53,986 bases of DNA, from the NCBI GenBank assembly GCA_937890835.1, contig CALADF010000047.1:1-53986 (forward strand), given 5' to 3'. Position 1 is the stretch's first letter. Every line of letters starts with the position of its first letter. Source of the stretch: an uncultured bacterium. GTDB lineage: Bacteria > Actinomycetota > Coriobacteriia > Coriobacteriales > Eggerthellaceae. Below are positions 42,965 to 51,223 of the stretch, piece by piece. The translations under genes and the position numbers were made by a program. The notes under the pieces were generated by a model that was not told the origin of the DNA, made no database searches, and saw only the letters and a program-made list of their open reading frames with translations.

Positions 42965-44101
42965 CTAGTCGATGTCGATCCGGTCGAGCAGGGCGAGGTC
43001 GTCTTCGAGGGCGAACCCGTATCGGGCGACTATCTCGTCGATGCTCGCGGGCGGTTGCGTGAGCGTCCCTTCATCGTGGTAGTCGCTTGCGGGGTATGAG
43101 GGCGTGCAGGGCACGCGGGGCACGCGCGCGATGAGGCCGTCGTGCGTGCGTTTCTCGTCGGGCGCATCGCGCGGGTCGTCTTCCGCATTCTGCGCAATCA
43201 GCACCAGCGCGGTCGCGTTGTCGCCACCTCGGTCGGCGGCCTCGCGCGTGATGGTCTCCGCTATCCACGGCGCGTTTTCGCTTGCGGAGAGGAGCTCGGC
43301 CAAGCGCGCCGGATCGAGCGTTTCCCACACGCCGTCGGTGCACAAAAGAACGCGGTCGCCTCGCGCAATGCGTGCATGGGCGGTGCGAGGCGCGGGTTCG
43401 GGCAGGTATCCGACGGCGGAGACGAGCGCGTTGCTGTCGGGGAGCCGGTCGGGTTCGGTGAGAAGGCTCAGCGCTCCGTCGTGCAGCAGAAAAGCCGTCG
43501 AGTCTCCCACCCAGACGAGGTCGATGCGGTCCCGCTCGGTGACGCTGCGGGCGGCCAGCAGCAGGGTGGAGCCGGTCTCGGGCGATTCGAGCCATTCGCA
43601 AATCTGCATGACAGCGGCGTTTGCGCTGATCAGCGCTTCGGGAAGGGGTTTGCCTTCCTCGAAGGCCCTGATTGCCGCGTTGACGGCGACGGTGGCCGCC
43701 ACGTCTCCCCGAGGGGCGCCGCCGATGCCGTCGGCCACGGCGAACACCTCGTGGTTGCGTCCGAAGCCGGCGAAGTCGTCGTTTTGCGAACGAGGGCCGA
43801 TTTTGGAGGAGATCCCGACCGCCAGAGGTCCGTCGAATGCGGCGGGTTTGGTGCAGGCTGCGGGTTCGGTGGATACGGCGGGGACGAGGGGCGGGGTGTC
43901 AGGGGTGACGCAGGGCGGGGTGTCGGGGGTGATGTCTGCGGAGAAGCCGGCGAACGCGGCGGGCGTGGGGAGCCCGTCGGCGGCGATGGGCTCGGCTGTT
44001 TCCGACATGAGGTTCGCGGCGGGCGTGGCGAGGGTCGTGGGTGCTGCGGGTGGGACGGCGCATGCCGGATGCGACGCAATGGGGGTGATCAACGGGGTCA
44101 T
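42965..44101 (-). CDS. PP2C-type Ser/Thr phosphatase
   Basis: 378 aa from the ATG at 44101 (GAGAGGAACCGAAC). The first about 90 residues are Pro/Ala/Thr-rich and probably disordered, a likely kinase substrate region. The catalytic domain has N-D-D-F-A-G-F, V-A-D-G-I-G-G, V-W-V-G-D-S, C-T-D-G-V-W-E and G-G-D-N-A-T, so the metal-binding aspartates are intact. It would reverse the phosphorylation made by the neighbouring kinases. It lies between the kinase gene and the second FHA gene on the same strand, with 19 bases to the latter. Confidence 0.9.
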   Translation of the reverse strand: MTPLITPIASHPACAVPPAAPTTLATPAANLMSETAEPIAADGLPTPAAFAGFSADITPDTPPCVTPDTPPLVPAVSTEPAACTKPAAFDGPLAVGISSKIGPRSQNDDFAGFGRNHEVFAVADGIGGAPRGDVAATVAVNAAIRAFEEGKPLPEALISANAAVMQICEWLESPETGSTLLLAARSVTERDRIDLVWVGDSTAFLLHDGALSLLTEPDRLPDSNALVSAVGYLPEPAPRTAHARIARGDRVLLCTDGVWETLDPARLAELLSASENAPWIAETITREAADRGGDNATALVLIAQNAEDDPRDAPDEKRTHDGLIARVPRVPCTPSYPASDYHDEGTLTQPPASIDEIVARYGFALEDDLALLDRIDID

Positions 44102-44120
44102 GTTCGGTTCCTCTCGGCGT

Positions 44121-45311
44121 TTAGGATAGGGAGAAGGTGAGCGGCGCCGACTTCGCGAAGCTGATGCGGTCGCCGTCGCGCAGGGCGAAGGGCACGCTGG
44201 TGGAAAGCTCGGTCCAGATGCCGTCGCGCTGCACCGACGTGCCGTTGCGTCCGAACGACACCAGGCTCCAGGACCCTTCGTCGCAGGAGAAGAGGGCTTG
44301 GCGCTGCGACACATAAGGGTGGTCGGATTCGTCAAGTGCGATGGCGGGCGCGGGCTCGCCGATCTGGCGCAGGCACCCGACGGTGTCGCCGTCGACGACT
44401 TCGATCTGACGGTTCTCGTCGATGAGCTTGGCTACCGTTTGGGCGGGCTTCCAGGCGGGCTTGAACTCGGGGGTGAGCCCTTCGGGGCTTTGCGCGGGCG
44501 TGAAGACGGGGGTGCTCTCGGAGCCTTCGGACGCGATGTCGGCTGCAGGCGCTGCGTCGTCGGCTGTCGCGGCGTCGCCCGCCGTCGGTTTCCCGAAGAT
44601 GCTGCGCGGGTTGTTCGAGGTCGTGCCCTGCGCAGCGCAGGCGGGGGGCTGCGGGTCGGCTGCCCGCGTCGCGCCCGCCGTCGCGCCCGCGGGCTTCTGC
44701 TCCGCCGGGGTTCCGACCGTTTGCGTTATTTGGACGCCTGCAGCTTGCGCGCCGCCCGCCGTCGCGCCGCCTGCCTTCGGCCCGCCCGCCGTCGCGGCGC
44801 CTGCTGCAGCTGCGGGTTGAGCCCGTTCCGCGTTCGGGCGGAACAGCTGGGTCTTCACACCGCCGACAGGCCCCGTGCGGACGGGCTCGGGGGCGCGCTT
44901 CGCGGTTGCCGGGCGCACGATGGGCTCGTCGGGGTTGGAGAAACGCGCCTGGGTGCGCACGTCGCCGAGCAGAAGCGAGGGATCGACCTGCATGATCACG
45001 GTGGGCACGCGCTCGAGCAGGGCGCCTTCCTCTTCCGCATACGCTATGACGGCGTCGGCGATGCGCTTCTCGCACGAGGTGCGGCGCGGGCCGTAGTACT
45101 CGTAATCCTGGGCGGACAGCCACACCTCCACCACGTCGGGCAAGTCCACGCCGTCGGGCCATTTCTTCGCGTTCGCCGCGACGCTGCTCACGGCGCTTTT
45201 CACCAGCTCCATGGGCTCGAGCTCGCGCACGCCGTAGGCCGCGGCCTCGAAGGGGAATCCGGCTTCGTCTTCCGCATTCATCCAGGACTTGAGTTTCTCG
45301 AGCAGTGACAT
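44121..45311 (-). CDS. FHA-domain protein with FhaA-like N-terminus
   Basis: 396 aa from the ATG at 45311 (GGAGAGGAACGACC). The N-terminal about 125 residues (L-E-P-M-E-L-V-K-S-A-V, V-E-V-W-L-S-A-Q-D-Y-E-Y-Y) resemble the DUF3662 domain of FhaA. A long Ala/Gly/Pro-rich linker (about 150-290) with several Thr follows, then a C-terminal FHA-like domain (F-G-R-N-G-T-S-V-Q-R-D-G). The FHA core is atypical: the G-R-x ... S-x-x-H pair is not clear. It is the first gene of the minus-strand operon, divergent from the second Sel1-kinase. Confidence 0.75.
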   Translation of the reverse strand: MSLLEKLKSWMNAEDEAGFPFEAAAYGVRELEPMELVKSAVSSVAANAKKWPDGVDLPDVVEVWLSAQDYEYYGPRRTSCEKRIADAVIAYAEEEGALLERVPTVIMQVDPSLLLGDVRTQARFSNPDEPIVRPATAKRAPEPVRTGPVGGVKTQLFRPNAERAQPAAAAGAATAGGPKAGGATAGGAQAAGVQITQTVGTPAEQKPAGATAGATRAADPQPPACAAQGTTSNNPRSIFGKPTAGDAATADDAAPAADIASEGSESTPVFTPAQSPEGLTPEFKPAWKPAQTVAKLIDENRQIEVVDGDTVGCLRQIGEPAPAIALDESDHPYVSQRQALFSCDEGSWSLVSFGRNGTSVQRDGIWTELSTSVPFALRDGDRISFAKSAPLTFSLS

Positions 45312-45550
45312 GGTCGTTCCTCTCCGTCGGGTTCGGGCGAAGTCGGCTGACCGCTTCGCAATCTGACGGTTTCAGGGTATGCGCGCGGCAAGGGCGGGTT
45401 TGCGCAAACGGGGAGGCGGCGGGGTGTCGAGTTCGTCGTGCTTCTCCTTGTTGCGCGGCGCTGCGCTCGAGAGCGGTCGGGCTTCTTCGCTTGGTCGGGC
45501 TCGCGCGTTTGCCTGCGCGCGCCGGGCTTCCGACGCGATACAATGCCGCT

Positions 45551-47446
45551 ATGGGCAAGCGGATCGACATAGCGAACGGGAACGGGCGGGGCGGTAACGT
45601 CGCCGCAGGTGGCGAAGATGCGCGGAGCTGCCGGGTTGGGCGGGGCGGCGATGCTGCCACAGGCGACGGGGCCGCGCAGGCGACGCGCGATGTGGCGTTG
45701 CCGGCTGCCGCGGCGCGCAACCCGTTCGCGCGCGCGGTGCCTTCCGCGCAGGCTGCGGGCTCCGGTTCGGATGGCGCGGTGCGTTTGGCGTTGCGCAAGG
45801 TGGCGTGCGCGATTCGCGAGTTGGACACTTTCGAAGGCGTCCTCGAGTTCGAGCTTGGCGAGCGTTTGGGGGAGAGCGCGTCGTCGGCATGCGTGCGCGC
45901 TGCAGCGTGCACGACCGTGCGCACCCCCGAGCTTTCACGCTGCGCGGTCAAGTTCATCGAAGATCGCGAACGTGCGGAGAACGAGTGGTTCCATCTGACC
46001 ACCTATCGCAGCCCTTTGTTCCCCACGCCGTTTCTGTTCGGCCGCGTCGTGTCGCAGGGCGCGGCCGCCTCCGCTTCGCTCGTTGCCGGGTTCGACGCCC
46101 CTGGCACGTCGGGCGAAGGCGGGCGGGCGTCCGCCGCCCGCGCCGCCGGGGAGCGTTCGCCGCTCGCTTCCGACGCTCCGAGTGCCTCCGGGGCGCCCTA
46201 TGTCATCGTGATGGAGCTCATCGAGGGGCCGACGCTCGCGCAGCTCATCGCACAGGGCTTCGGTGAAGACGCGGGGGCGGCGCCCGTGGAGAAAGCGCTC
46301 GAGATCATGAGCCCCTTCGCCGCGTCGTTCAAGGTGCTCTCGCTGTCGTTCCAGGGCTTCGTTCACCGCGACATCAAGCCGGCGAACATCATCGCGAGCG
46401 GCGGAGCGTGCAAGACGCGTCTGGTCGATCTGGGTGTCTCCGCCCACGAGCAGGATCGTCTGCAACACAAGCACGCGGGCGCCACGCCCGGGTTCGCTCC
46501 GTTGGAGATCGAGCGCCCGCAGGATTACCCGGCGGAATCGCCGGTGTCGTACTGCGATGCGCGCATCGACTCTTACTCCATCGCCGCGACGTTTTACGCG
46601 CTGTTGACGGGGCGCCCGCCTGCCGTTTACGGCGCGCAGCTGCGGGCGGACGACCTCCGCCACGACGCGGGGACGCTTGAGCTGATGCGCGGCCAGGCGC
46701 GCGTGAACATCGCCTCGAAACACGGTCTTGCGATCAACGATGCGCTGCTCGATCGTTTGATGGTGCGTGCGGTGCGCTCCGAGGACGCGCGTCTGGCCGC
46801 CGTTTTGACGCGGGGGCTGTCTCGTTTGCAAGAAGACCGTCCGACGCCAGCGGAGCTGTTCGACGCGCTTCCCACCCATTACGCCTCGACGTTGGTGGAC
46901 GCGGTGCAGGTGGGGTACCTGGAGTATCTTGCGGGTATCGGCGCAGGTGCGGACGCGGGAGCGGATCCAGATAACGAGACGCCCCCGTCGTCCGGCGATG
47001 TTTTGCGAACGGTGGAGCTGCCCGCGCAAAACGCGGTGCATCTGGCCGATACGCCGCTGTCGGATGATTATTGCTACGAGGGCTTTTTGGACGACTTCCA
47101 TCGGGCTGTGGAGTTTTGGAACCGCGGCGATTACGAGGCGTGCGTGCCCCTGTTCGAGAAGCTGGCGGCGGCCGGCGACGCCACCGCGCAGTACAACCTG
47201 GGCGTGTGCTATCGCGACGGCCTGGGCGTCGCTCGCAGCGATGCGATGAAGCTCGCGCTTTGGACGCGGGCCGCCGAGGCGGGCAACATCGTGGCGGCTT
47301 ACAACGTGGCGGTGTGCCACGAACTCGGCGACGGCATTCCCGCCATGCCCGAGGCCGCGCTCATGTGGTATCGCCGCAGCGCCCGCGAGGGTTTTCCCGC
47401 CGCCGTCAGATGGATGCTCGAGCACGGCGAGCCGCTCGAGGGGTAG
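45551..47446 (+). CDS. Ser/Thr protein kinase with Sel1-like repeats, second copy
   Basis: 631 aa. The kinase domain has Lys134 (C-A-V-K-F-I), hinge M-E-L-I-E-G-P-T, H-R-D-I-K-P-A-N (272-279) and D-L-G (293-295) for D-F-G. The first 90 residues and the stretch 170-215 are Gly/Ala/Ser-rich inserts. C-terminal repeats (about 530-625: A-Q-Y-N-L-G-V-C-Y-R-D-G-L-G-V, A-A-Y-N-V-A-V-C-H-E-L-G-D-G) are Sel1-like. The ATG at 45551 has no ribosome site, but TACAAT lies just before it (45537-45542), so a leaderless message is possible; a start further upstream cannot be excluded. It opens the plus-strand half of the island. Confidence 0.85.
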   Translation: MGKRIDIANGNGRGGNVAAGGEDARSCRVGRGGDAATGDGAAQATRDVALPAAAARNPFARAVPSAQAAGSGSDGAVRLALRKVACAIRELDTFEGVLEFELGERLGESASSACVRAAACTTVRTPELSRCAVKFIEDRERAENEWFHLTTYRSPLFPTPFLFGRVVSQGAAASASLVAGFDAPGTSGEGGRASAARAAGERSPLASDAPSASGAPYVIVMELIEGPTLAQLIAQGFGEDAGAAPVEKALEIMSPFAASFKVLSLSFQGFVHRDIKPANIIASGGACKTRLVDLGVSAHEQDRLQHKHAGATPGFAPLEIERPQDYPAESPVSYCDARIDSYSIAATFYALLTGRPPAVYGAQLRADDLRHDAGTLELMRGQARVNIASKHGLAINDALLDRLMVRAVRSEDARLAAVLTRGLSRLQEDRPTPAELFDALPTHYASTLVDAVQVGYLEYLAGIGAGADAGADPDNETPPSSGDVLRTVELPAQNAVHLADTPLSDDYCYEGFLDDFHRAVEFWNRGDYEACVPLFEKLAAAGDATAQYNLGVCYRDGLGVARSDAMKLALWTRAAEAGNIVAAYNVAVCHELGDGIPAMPEAALMWYRRSAREGFPAAVRWMLEHGEPLEG

Positions 47447-47469
47447 AGGCGACCGTCCGTTTCGCTCCG

Positions 47470-47575
47470 CGCCGCCGCGCCCGGCCATGCCCCGCGCCGC
47501 CGCGCTCGGCCGCGCCCCGCTCCGCCGCGCCCGGCCGCGCCGCCGCGCCCGGCCACGCCCCGCGCCGCCTTCGCT
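47470..47575. repeat. 25-bp GC-rich tandem repeats
   Basis: About four units of CGCCGCCGCGCYCGGCC-type sequence, period 25, one of them shortened to 18 bases. They lie in the 230-base gap between the kinase and vWA genes. Almost pure G+C; no coding value seen. Confidence 0.75.
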
Positions 47576-47677
47576 CCTGCGCTCCGGGTTCCGCGCCCGG
47601 CCGCGATTGCGCAAACGGCCCGCGAAGGGCGTCCTACCATGGGGGCATCTTGAAGATGCCGCGTGAAAGGAAGCCCC

Positions 47678-48505
47678 ATGTTCGATTGGCTGAAACGTTC
47701 GACTCCCTCCTCGTCACCGAGCAGATCGCCGCGCGTCGCGATCGCCTCTCCCCGCGCCTACGAGTCGAACACCATCGTGCTCATCGATACGTCGTACTCG
47801 GTCGGGCAGGAGATGGTCGACTTCGCGGTGAGGAAGGGCCTGCCCGCCATCGCCGGCTCCATGCTGTCGGCCTCGACGCGCAACGGCATCGTCTACAACC
47901 TCGGCGTCATGACGTTCGCATCGGACGTGCGCGAGGTCGTGCCGATGACCGATGTGCGCGCGTTCGACGAACGACGCCTTCCCGATGATCTTGCCGCCTC
48001 GGGCGTGACCATGATGGAGAAGGCGCTGTGGCGGGCTCTCGCAGAGATCGATAAGGCGAAGGCGCGCCAGGATCGCGAGCGTATCGCGCGTGCGGGCTCG
48101 CTCATCGTGGTGGTGACCGATGGTTGCCCGACCGACGAGGACGGCGCACGCAAGGATCTCTCGCCGTATCTTGTGCGCGAGCTGGCCGATCGCAACCGCA
48201 CGCGCTCGTGCGAGACCTTCGCCATCGGCATGGGGGAGGTCGACGACGACGTGCTGCGTCAGGTGGGACCGGCCACCTCGCAGGTGACGCGCGACGGTGA
48301 GAGCGTGGAGATCCCCCATGCGGTGTGCTATCTGGGCGATCAACAGAACATCGAGTGCTGGCGCACGGTCTACCAGCTCATCGGCGAGGCGTCCTCTTCG
48401 ATGACGGGCAAGCGCGCGGTGGCCTACACCGACGATCAAAGCGCCTGGACGCAGCATGTGGACACCATCCGCGTCGACCCGAGCCGCGTGCGCATCGTGT
48501 GCTAA
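47678..48505 (+). CDS. TerY-like von Willebrand factor A protein
   Basis: 275 aa, ATG behind GAAAGGAAGCCCC. The MIDAS metal site reads I-D-T-S-Y-S (D-x-S-x-S, about 33-37), with Thr in G-V-T-M-M and Asp in V-V-T-D-G as the other ligands. TerY-type vWA proteins are followed in many genomes by a PP2C and a kinase, exactly as here; this trio is the TerY-P triad described from genome comparison and linked to stress and phage response. No TerC or TerD gene is in the window. It likely scaffolds the phosphorylation pair. Confidence 0.85.
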   Translation: MFDWLKRSTPSSSPSRSPRVAIASPRAYESNTIVLIDTSYSVGQEMVDFAVRKGLPAIAGSMLSASTRNGIVYNLGVMTFASDVREVVPMTDVRAFDERRLPDDLAASGVTMMEKALWRALAEIDKAKARQDRERIARAGSLIVVVTDGCPTDEDGARKDLSPYLVRELADRNRTRSCETFAIGMGEVDDDVLRQVGPATSQVTRDGESVEIPHAVCYLGDQQNIECWRTVYQLIGEASSSMTGKRAVAYTDDQSAWTQHVDTIRVDPSRVRIVC

Positions 48506-48542
48506 CCGGTCATACGATTGCGAATCACGAACGGAGAAGATC

Positions 48543-49502
48543 ATGGAAGCGTATCGATTCACCGAGGCGGGGACGAGACATCAGCGGCAAGGCGCGGGGA
48601 ACCAAGACGCGCTTCGCGTGGAGCACCACGGGCCGCATTGCCTGGCGTTCCTCTCCGACGGCATGGGGTCGGCCGGGCTCGGCGCGATGGCGGCCGACAT
48701 CGCGGTCGGCGTGGGGCTTGACATGGCGAAGCGCGCGTTCGTCCCGCAACCCGAGGTCGATGACGAATCGGGCCTGCTCGCAGTGAGGACGGCGTTCTCC
48801 TCGGCGTACAACGCCATTCAGAACGCGGCGAGAGACGGGCGGGATCTCAGCTCCCTGCTGGCCACGTTCATGGCGGTTTACCACAACGAGCGAACGGGCT
48901 GCCTGCACTTCGGCTACTGCGGCGACGGCGGCATCATCACGCTCGGGGACGACGGGGCTGTGCGTCTGGCCGCCGTGCCGCACAAGGGTCAGACGGCGTT
49001 TCAGACGACGAGCTTGCTCGATTTTTCCGCATGGACGTTCGGCTCGGTCGAGCGCGTGCGCGCTTGGGCGATGATGACCGACGGGCTGTTCGACGCGCTG
49101 TGCCCTGCGGGCTCCCTTCCCGTCGGCGATCAGCGGGAGGAGGCGCTGGCGAGCTTGCTCGAAGCGCCGCGCCATATGGACGACCCGCGCATGCGCCCGT
49201 ATCTGGACGCGTCGTTCTCGCCGAGTGCGCCGTCTCCCGACGACTTCGGCGCGCTGTTCGACGCGGTGGCAGACGATCGGAGCATCATCGTGGTTCGCGG
49301 GTCCGACGCGGCTTTTTCGGAGCGCGTGGCAAGCGGGGCGCTCTTCCCGGACGCCTTCTCTCGCGACGATGAGACTCTGCTGGAGACGCTTCCCCCCGAC
49401 GATGTCGTTCGCGTCCGCATGGTGATCGAGGCTCGCAAGGGCGCGCGGTGTCGCTTCGCATGGCATGGGAGAGTGAAGGAGGAAAATTATGCTCACGTAT
49501 GA
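48543..49502 (+). CDS. PP2C-type phosphatase of the TerY-P triad
   Basis: 319 aa, ATG behind AACGGAGAAGATC. Metal-site motifs are N-Q-D-A-L (Asp22), L-S-D-G-M-G-S-A, G-Y-C-G-D-G-G and M-T-D-G-L-F-D, with D-D-R-S at the end. This is a compact catalytic domain with about 60 further residues of unknown role. Its last 14 bases overlap the start of the kinase gene, so the two are made together. It would dephosphorylate the kinase or the vWA protein. Confidence 0.88.
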   Translation: MEAYRFTEAGTRHQRQGAGNQDALRVEHHGPHCLAFLSDGMGSAGLGAMAADIAVGVGLDMAKRAFVPQPEVDDESGLLAVRTAFSSAYNAIQNAARDGRDLSSLLATFMAVYHNERTGCLHFGYCGDGGIITLGDDGAVRLAAVPHKGQTAFQTTSLLDFSAWTFGSVERVRAWAMMTDGLFDALCPAGSLPVGDQREEALASLLEAPRHMDDPRMRPYLDASFSPSAPSPDDFGALFDAVADDRSIIVVRGSDAAFSERVASGALFPDAFSRDDETLLETLPPDDVVRVRMVIEARKGARCRFAWHGRVKEENYAHV

Positions 49503-50694
49503 TAGCGCTGATGGCGGCACGATTTTCCTCGAAGACGAGAAGAGCTTAGGTGCTGGCGGGCGCGGAAGCGTGTTCCCGGTGCTGTTCGATTCCGCGCACG
49601 ACGCTACGGGGCGCAAGATCGATCTGGCGTGCAAGGTGCTCGCCGAGGGGCATCGCTCGGAGGGGCGCCGTCGCAAGGTGGAGGCGCTTGCCCGTATGAG
49701 GAATCGCGCGGAGATCTGCGCTGCGTGGCCGGTGTCGTCGATCTACGACGAGGGAGCGTGGGCCGGCTTCACCATGTACCGGCTGGCGGGTTCCTCGCTC
49801 GACGCGGTCGTCGCCGATCCGGCGACCGGGCTCTCGCAGCGCGTCGATATGGCCGTGCGTGCGTGCGATGTCGTGACGGGCATGCATCGGCTCGGCGTGG
49901 TGATCGGCGACGTGAACATGGCGAACTTCATGTACGATGCCGCAGCCGACCGGCTCGGCTTGGTCGACTTGGACTCGGTTCAGATCATCGACGAGGCCGA
50001 GGGTGTGGTCTTTCCCGTGGTCGAGTCGTTGGAGAAGTCGCCGGAGATGTTGGAAGCCGGGCTGGGGAAGGCACCGCTCACCTCGCGAAGCGACGATTTC
50101 CTGGTGGCGGTCATGGTGTTCCGCATGTTGTTCGGCGTGCATCCGCTCGACAGCTTCGAGACCGACCGCCTGCCCGCCGAGGTGCGCGCCGAGAACGCGC
50201 TTGCGCGGAGGTTTCCCTACTCCGCTCAGCACGGCGTGTTCCCCGAGAACGCCTTCGGGGACGACCTGGCGCTTTTGTTCCGCCGTTCGTTCAAGGGGCC
50301 TTACGAGCGCGTGCCCGGGACCGAGGAGTACCGCGATGCGCTGCGGGCGCTTCTCGCGACGGGGTTCGCGCGTTGCGCGCATTGCGGGACGGAGCGCCCG
50401 CGGTCGGCGAGGACGTGCCCTGCGTGCAGAAAGCGGAAGAAGGAGGCGTTCATGGGTGGGAAGCTTTTTCGCGCGGCGGCGCTGCTCGGCGTGGTCGTCG
50501 TGGCGTCCCAGGTGGTCGATCCCGCGCAGCTCCTCGACGGAGCGGGCGCGTTGGCGGAGCGGGGAGTCGATGTCGCCCTCGAGGCGATCGCGGGCGCGTT
50601 CGCCTCGCTCGAGGACGCGTGGGACGGCCTGATCGTCGGCGCGATCGGCGCGATCGGGGAGGGTTTGACGGCTCTTTCCGAGATGCTGTTGTAG
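49489..50694 (+). CDS. Kinase-like protein with zinc ribbon, TerY-P triad
   Basis: 401 aa; ATG at 49489 with GAAGGAGGAAAATT ahead. The fold is kinase-like with changed motifs: glycine loop G-A-G-G-R-G-S-V, Lys49 in A-C-K-V, catalytic loop I-G-D-V-N-M-A-N for H-R-D-x-x-x-x-N (Asp141 and Asn146 kept), and D-L-D for D-F-G (Asp160). Since Lys, both Asp and Asn remain, it may be active. A zinc ribbon C-A-H-C-G ... C-P-A-C lies near 297-318, then a hydrophobic stretch (about 335-350). This matches the YegI-like kinase of TerY-P triads. Confidence 0.85.
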   Translation: MLTYDSADGGTIFLEDEKSLGAGGRGSVFPVLFDSAHDATGRKIDLACKVLAEGHRSEGRRRKVEALARMRNRAEICAAWPVSSIYDEGAWAGFTMYRLAGSSLDAVVADPATGLSQRVDMAVRACDVVTGMHRLGVVIGDVNMANFMYDAAADRLGLVDLDSVQIIDEAEGVVFPVVESLEKSPEMLEAGLGKAPLTSRSDDFLVAVMVFRMLFGVHPLDSFETDRLPAEVRAENALARRFPYSAQHGVFPENAFGDDLALLFRRSFKGPYERVPGTEEYRDALRALLATGFARCAHCGTERPRSARTCPACRKRKKEAFMGGKLFRAAALLGVVVVASQVVDPAQLLDGAGALAERGVDVALEAIAGAFASLEDAWDGLIVGAIGAIGEGLTALSEMLL

Positions 50695-50789
50695 GGGGCG
50701 CGGGCGCGGCGGGCTTCGCTCTCGTCCCGAGCCCGCGCGCCGCAGCGAGTCGTGCTCTCGCCCCGAGCCCGCGCTCCGCTGCGGCCCCG

Positions 50790-50833
50790 TTCGTTGAGCG
50801 AAAGTGACACATGTGTCAATTTCGCTCAACGAA
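50790..50833. promoter_or_regulatory. 44-bp near-perfect palindrome upstream of glnN
   Basis: The arms TTCGTTGAGCGAAA and TTTCGCTCAACGAA enclose the perfect 14-mer TGACACATGTGTCA; only one pair of positions (G50804/A50819) breaks symmetry. It lies 96 bases after the kinase gene and 390 before glnN. As RNA it would be a 20-bp hairpin without a real loop; as DNA it is a strong candidate binding site or terminator. No T tract follows. Confidence 0.7.
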
Positions 50834-50951
50834 GCGTGCTGAAGCGGATGTCCTCTTCGCCGAAGCGCGCCGGAGAGGGAAAAGTTTTTGCATCCTAGTC
50901 CAATAATTTCTGGAGAGATCCCGAATCCGACTTCGACGGTATTCGCAAGAT

Positions 50952-51033
50952 GAACGCCCTTGGCTGGCTGCTGGGGTAGGGCGGTTCCCGACGAACGCCC
51001 TTGGCTGGCTGCTGGGGTGGGGCGGTTCCCGGC
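50952..51033. repeat. 41-bp tandem duplication ahead of glnN
   Basis: Two adjacent copies of a 41-base unit, starting GAACGCCCTTGGCTGGCTGC, differ at about two bases near the end. They lie between the palindrome and the glnN start. This could be a duplicated regulatory site or simple slippage. Confidence 0.85.
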
Positions 51034-51223
51034 GGCAAACTTCCCGAAACATTCGACCGGTAATTTATTAGGTCTGATTTGCCGCGCGCACAGCGAAGGC
51101 AAAATGGTATCGTATCCCGAATATGACCTGATCGCCCCGCCGGATGCTCGCGAGCGCGCGCTCGCGAGGCAAGCGCTTCCGCGTCCGGGGCTGTTCTGCA
51201 GGACGAGATGAGGAGCGCGTTTT

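Noticed and set aside
45935..47614. 559-codon minus-strand frame opposite the second Sel1-kinase
   Set aside because: Arg/His-rich antisense shadow; the plus strand holds H-R-D, D-L-G and Sel1 motifs.
39755..50694. Type VI or type VII secretion locus, because FHA and kinase/phosphatase genes accompany both
   Set aside because: No TssB/C, VgrG, ClpV, EccC or ESX-type genes are present in the window; the set fits a TerY-P-type signalling block better.
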